A stretch of 7,206 nucleotides of DNA from NCBI GenBank assembly GCA_023250175.1, contig JAHFBD010000113.1, forward strand, positions 1 through 7,206, given 5' to 3'. How positions within the stretch are numbered: position 1 is the stretch's first letter; the number at the start of each line of letters is the position of its first letter. Positions 5,903 through 7,206 of the stretch are shown here, piece by piece. The notes below the pieces were generated by a model. That model did not search any database, had not been told where the DNA came from, and saw only the letters and a list, made by a program, of their open reading frames with translations. The translations under genes were made by a program, and so were the position numbers. The DNA comes from Candidatus Melainabacteria bacterium (GTDB lineage: Bacteria; Cyanobacteriota; Vampirovibrionia; 2-02-FULL-35-15).

Positions 5903-6445
5903 GTGAACTATTTTTATAACTCAATAGAATCAGTAGGACTTCAATCCGCACTACAAAGAGTAGGTGAGATTGAAAAGCTTTCTCAAACTATTTCTGGAAT
6001 AACAAATGTTAGCCGTCCAAAGAAATCCTTTTCTAACATGATAAGTGAAATGTCTACAAAAACATTAAAAGAAAAGTTCTCTCCACTTATACAACAAGCT
6101 GCAAAAGAACACAACATGGATCCAAATCTTTTAAGTGCAGTTATTGAAAAAGAGTCCGGATTTAATCCAAATGCTATTTCACAAAAAGGTGCTATGGGAT
6201 TAATGCAATTAATGCCAGGGACAGCCCAAGAACTTGGAGTTAACAATCCATTAAACCCACAAGAAAATATTAGGGCAGGTACTAAATATTTATCTTCTTT
6301 ACTAAATCGTTACCATGGTGATGTAGCCTTAGCTTTATCTGCCTACAATGCAGGACCCGGCAATGTTGAAAAATTTAAAGGAGTACCACCATTTAAAGAA
6401 ACACAAAATTACGTAAAGGAAATAGTTAATAAGCTTTCGGTTTAA
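5903..6445 (+). CDS. Soluble lytic transglycosylase (SLT domain), flagellar-cluster type
   Basis: A 180-aa peptidoglycan-cleaving enzyme of the Slt/goose-lysozyme fold that cuts glycan strands to leave 1,6-anhydro ends. The SLT domain covers about 59-175. The catalytic Glu84 lies in EKESGFNPNAIS, followed by GAMGLMQLMPGTA (96-108), NIRAGTKYL (122-130) and ALSAYNAGPG (144-153); all hallmark motifs are intact. No Sec signal or membrane helix is present, so a periplasmic substrate implies export by another route. The N-terminal 58 residues have KSFSNMISEM, whose core SFxNxxSxM also occurs in FliE. Set between flgC and fliE, it probably opens the wall for the rod, a job done by the FlgJ muramidase domain or by dedicated enzymes elsewhere. 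The start is GTG 5903 by ribosome-site spacing; TTG 5900 would add one residue. Confidence 0.92.
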   Translation: MNYFYNSIESVGLQSALQRVGEIEKLSQTISGITNVSRPKKSFSNMISEMSTKTLKEKFSPLIQQAAKEHNMDPNLLSAVIEKESGFNPNAISQKGAMGLMQLMPGTAQELGVNNPLNPQENIRAGTKYLSSLLNRYHGDVALALSAYNAGPGNVEKFKGVPPFKETQNYVKEIVNKLSV

Positions 6446-6469
6446 CAGACAATAAAAGGAGAAAAAATA

Positions 6470-6793
6470 ATGAAAAACTTCACACCAAATCAATTCAAAA
6501 GCATGCTGCCAGGTATTCCACAAATTCCTCAAATACAAACTCCATTGAAAGGACAAGTAAGCTTAGGCGGTGGTCAAAGTTTCGGCAATGTTTTATCTGA
6601 TATGCTTGGTAATGTTAATAAGATGATGAATAAATCAGAAGAGTTAACTCAAGCAGCCGTTACAACAGGAAAAGTTAATTTACATGAAGTGATGATTGCA
6701 ATGGCAGAAGAGGAAGTAGCTCTTGGGTTAACCACACAAGTAGCTGGTAAATTTATAAGCACCGTTGAAAAGTTAACACAAATGCAGGTCTAG
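6470..6793 (+). CDS. fliE: Flagellar hook-basal body protein FliE (MS ring-rod junction)
   Basis: A 107-aa protein of normal FliE size that joins the FliF MS ring to the proximal rod and is the first substrate exported. Residues 1-30 are rich in Pro, Ile and Gln. SFGNVLSDMLGNVNKMMNKS (37-56) and the conserved VNLHEVMIAMAEEEVALGLT stretch (70-89) lead to the final helix and the family-typical MQV ending. Phe38-x-x-x-Leu42 is its gate-motif candidate. AAGGAG at 6456-6461 is 8 nt before the ATG, 24 bp after the transglycosylase gene. The order fliE then fliF is common across bacteria. Confidence 0.92.
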   Translation: MKNFTPNQFKSMLPGIPQIPQIQTPLKGQVSLGGGQSFGNVLSDMLGNVNKMMNKSEELTQAAVTTGKVNLHEVMIAMAEEEVALGLTTQVAGKFISTVEKLTQMQV

Positions 6794-6846
6794 ATAACAT
6801 GGTCATAGGTGATAGAAGATAAAGGATAAGTGGTAAGAAAGTATAG

Positions 6847-7206
6847 ATGGCAACAGAACAAGCACAACTAAAAACACCAAATGTACAAGCAGCAATAGCC
6901 AATCTTGGTCAAAACAGAAAGATGGTATTTATTGGTGCTTCTGTTATCACTGTTGTTTTAGCTCTTATAATTGTCGTTTTTGTAATGTCGCGAAGCCAGG
7001 ACAAAGGTGAACAAATAAACCTTGTAAAAGGCTTAGAACAAGATAGAGCCTTTGAAATTGTTTCTAAACTAAGAGCGTCAGAGATTGATGCAAAAATTGT
7101 AGACAGTGAACAACCTGGAAAAGTTGAAATTAAAGTTTATCAAAAAGACTTTGATAAAGCTGCTCTTGCATTAGCAAGAAGTGACTTATTACAAGATGAA
7201 GGTTTT
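6847..7206 (+). CDS. fliF: Flagellar MS-ring protein FliF, N-terminal part (cut by window edge)
   Basis: The first 120 codons of FliF, which forms the inner-membrane MS ring and housing of the export gate. Residues 1-25 are cytoplasmic and polar, 26-47 form a transmembrane helix (MVFIGASVITVVLALIIVVF), and 57-120 start the first ring-building domain. Family features are INLVKGLEQDRAFEIVSKL (57-75), the strand VEIKVYQKD and ALALARSDLLQDEGF, which aligns with the usual ARxxLAxxGLP stretch. A TAG directly before the ATG (6844-6846) fixes the frame limit. The ribosome site is weak (AAGAAAG at 6835-6841), unlike all upstream flagellar genes. That may mean lower translation or coupling to fliE, although 53 bp separate them. 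The rest of the gene lies outside the window. Confidence 0.92.
   Translation, partial: MATEQAQLKTPNVQAAIANLGQNRKMVFIGASVITVVLALIIVVFVMSRSQDKGEQINLVKGLEQDRAFEIVSKLRASEIDAKIVDSEQPGKVEIKVYQKDFDKAALALARSDLLQDEGF

Overview
The window is AT-rich bacterial DNA dominated by a flagellar basal-body (rod) gene cluster read on the + strand. A divergent gene for a large secreted protein sits on the - strand at the left edge. Canonical flagellar rod proteins, clear Shine-Dalgarno sites (AGGAG-type) and two sigma-28-like promoters point to a motile bacterium. The lineage cannot be fixed from the sequence. The low GC, the Ser-rich secreted protein and the unusual extra gene in the rod cluster suggest a poorly sampled phylum, possibly a non-photosynthetic relative of Cyanobacteria, but that is only a guess.

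Layout. Positions 1-1521 (-) hold the first 507 codons of a secreted protein, which runs off the left edge. It has a signal peptide, an eight-cysteine module, a long serine tract built from 54-bp tandem repeats, about five PW-motif (propeller-like) repeats and a second Ser/Gly linker. Positions 1522-2346 are mostly intergenic, with AT-rich repeats, one small possible gene (1917-2174) and a sigma-28-like promoter. Positions 2347-4659 (+) hold a flgF-like gene, flgG and an unrecognised gene with collagen-like PGLPGQ repeats. Positions 4660-5013 hold a 97-bp palindromic repeat element and a second, better sigma-28-like promoter. Positions 5014-7206 (+) hold flgB, flgC, a soluble lytic transglycosylase gene, fliE and the start of fliF.

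How the genes work together. FliF builds the MS ring, FliE joins it to the rod, and FlgB, FlgC, FlgF and FlgG form the rod. The transglycosylase probably opens the peptidoglycan for the rod. All of these except FliF should leave the cell through the flagellar type III exporter. Every complete protein of the cluster, including the transglycosylase and the unknown PGLPGQ protein, carries a Phe-x-x-x-hydrophobic motif at residues 37-55. This resembles the gate-recognition motif of early flagellar export substrates. The PGLPGQ protein is therefore the most interesting item: a candidate undescribed, lineage-specific component of the rod or its export pathway.
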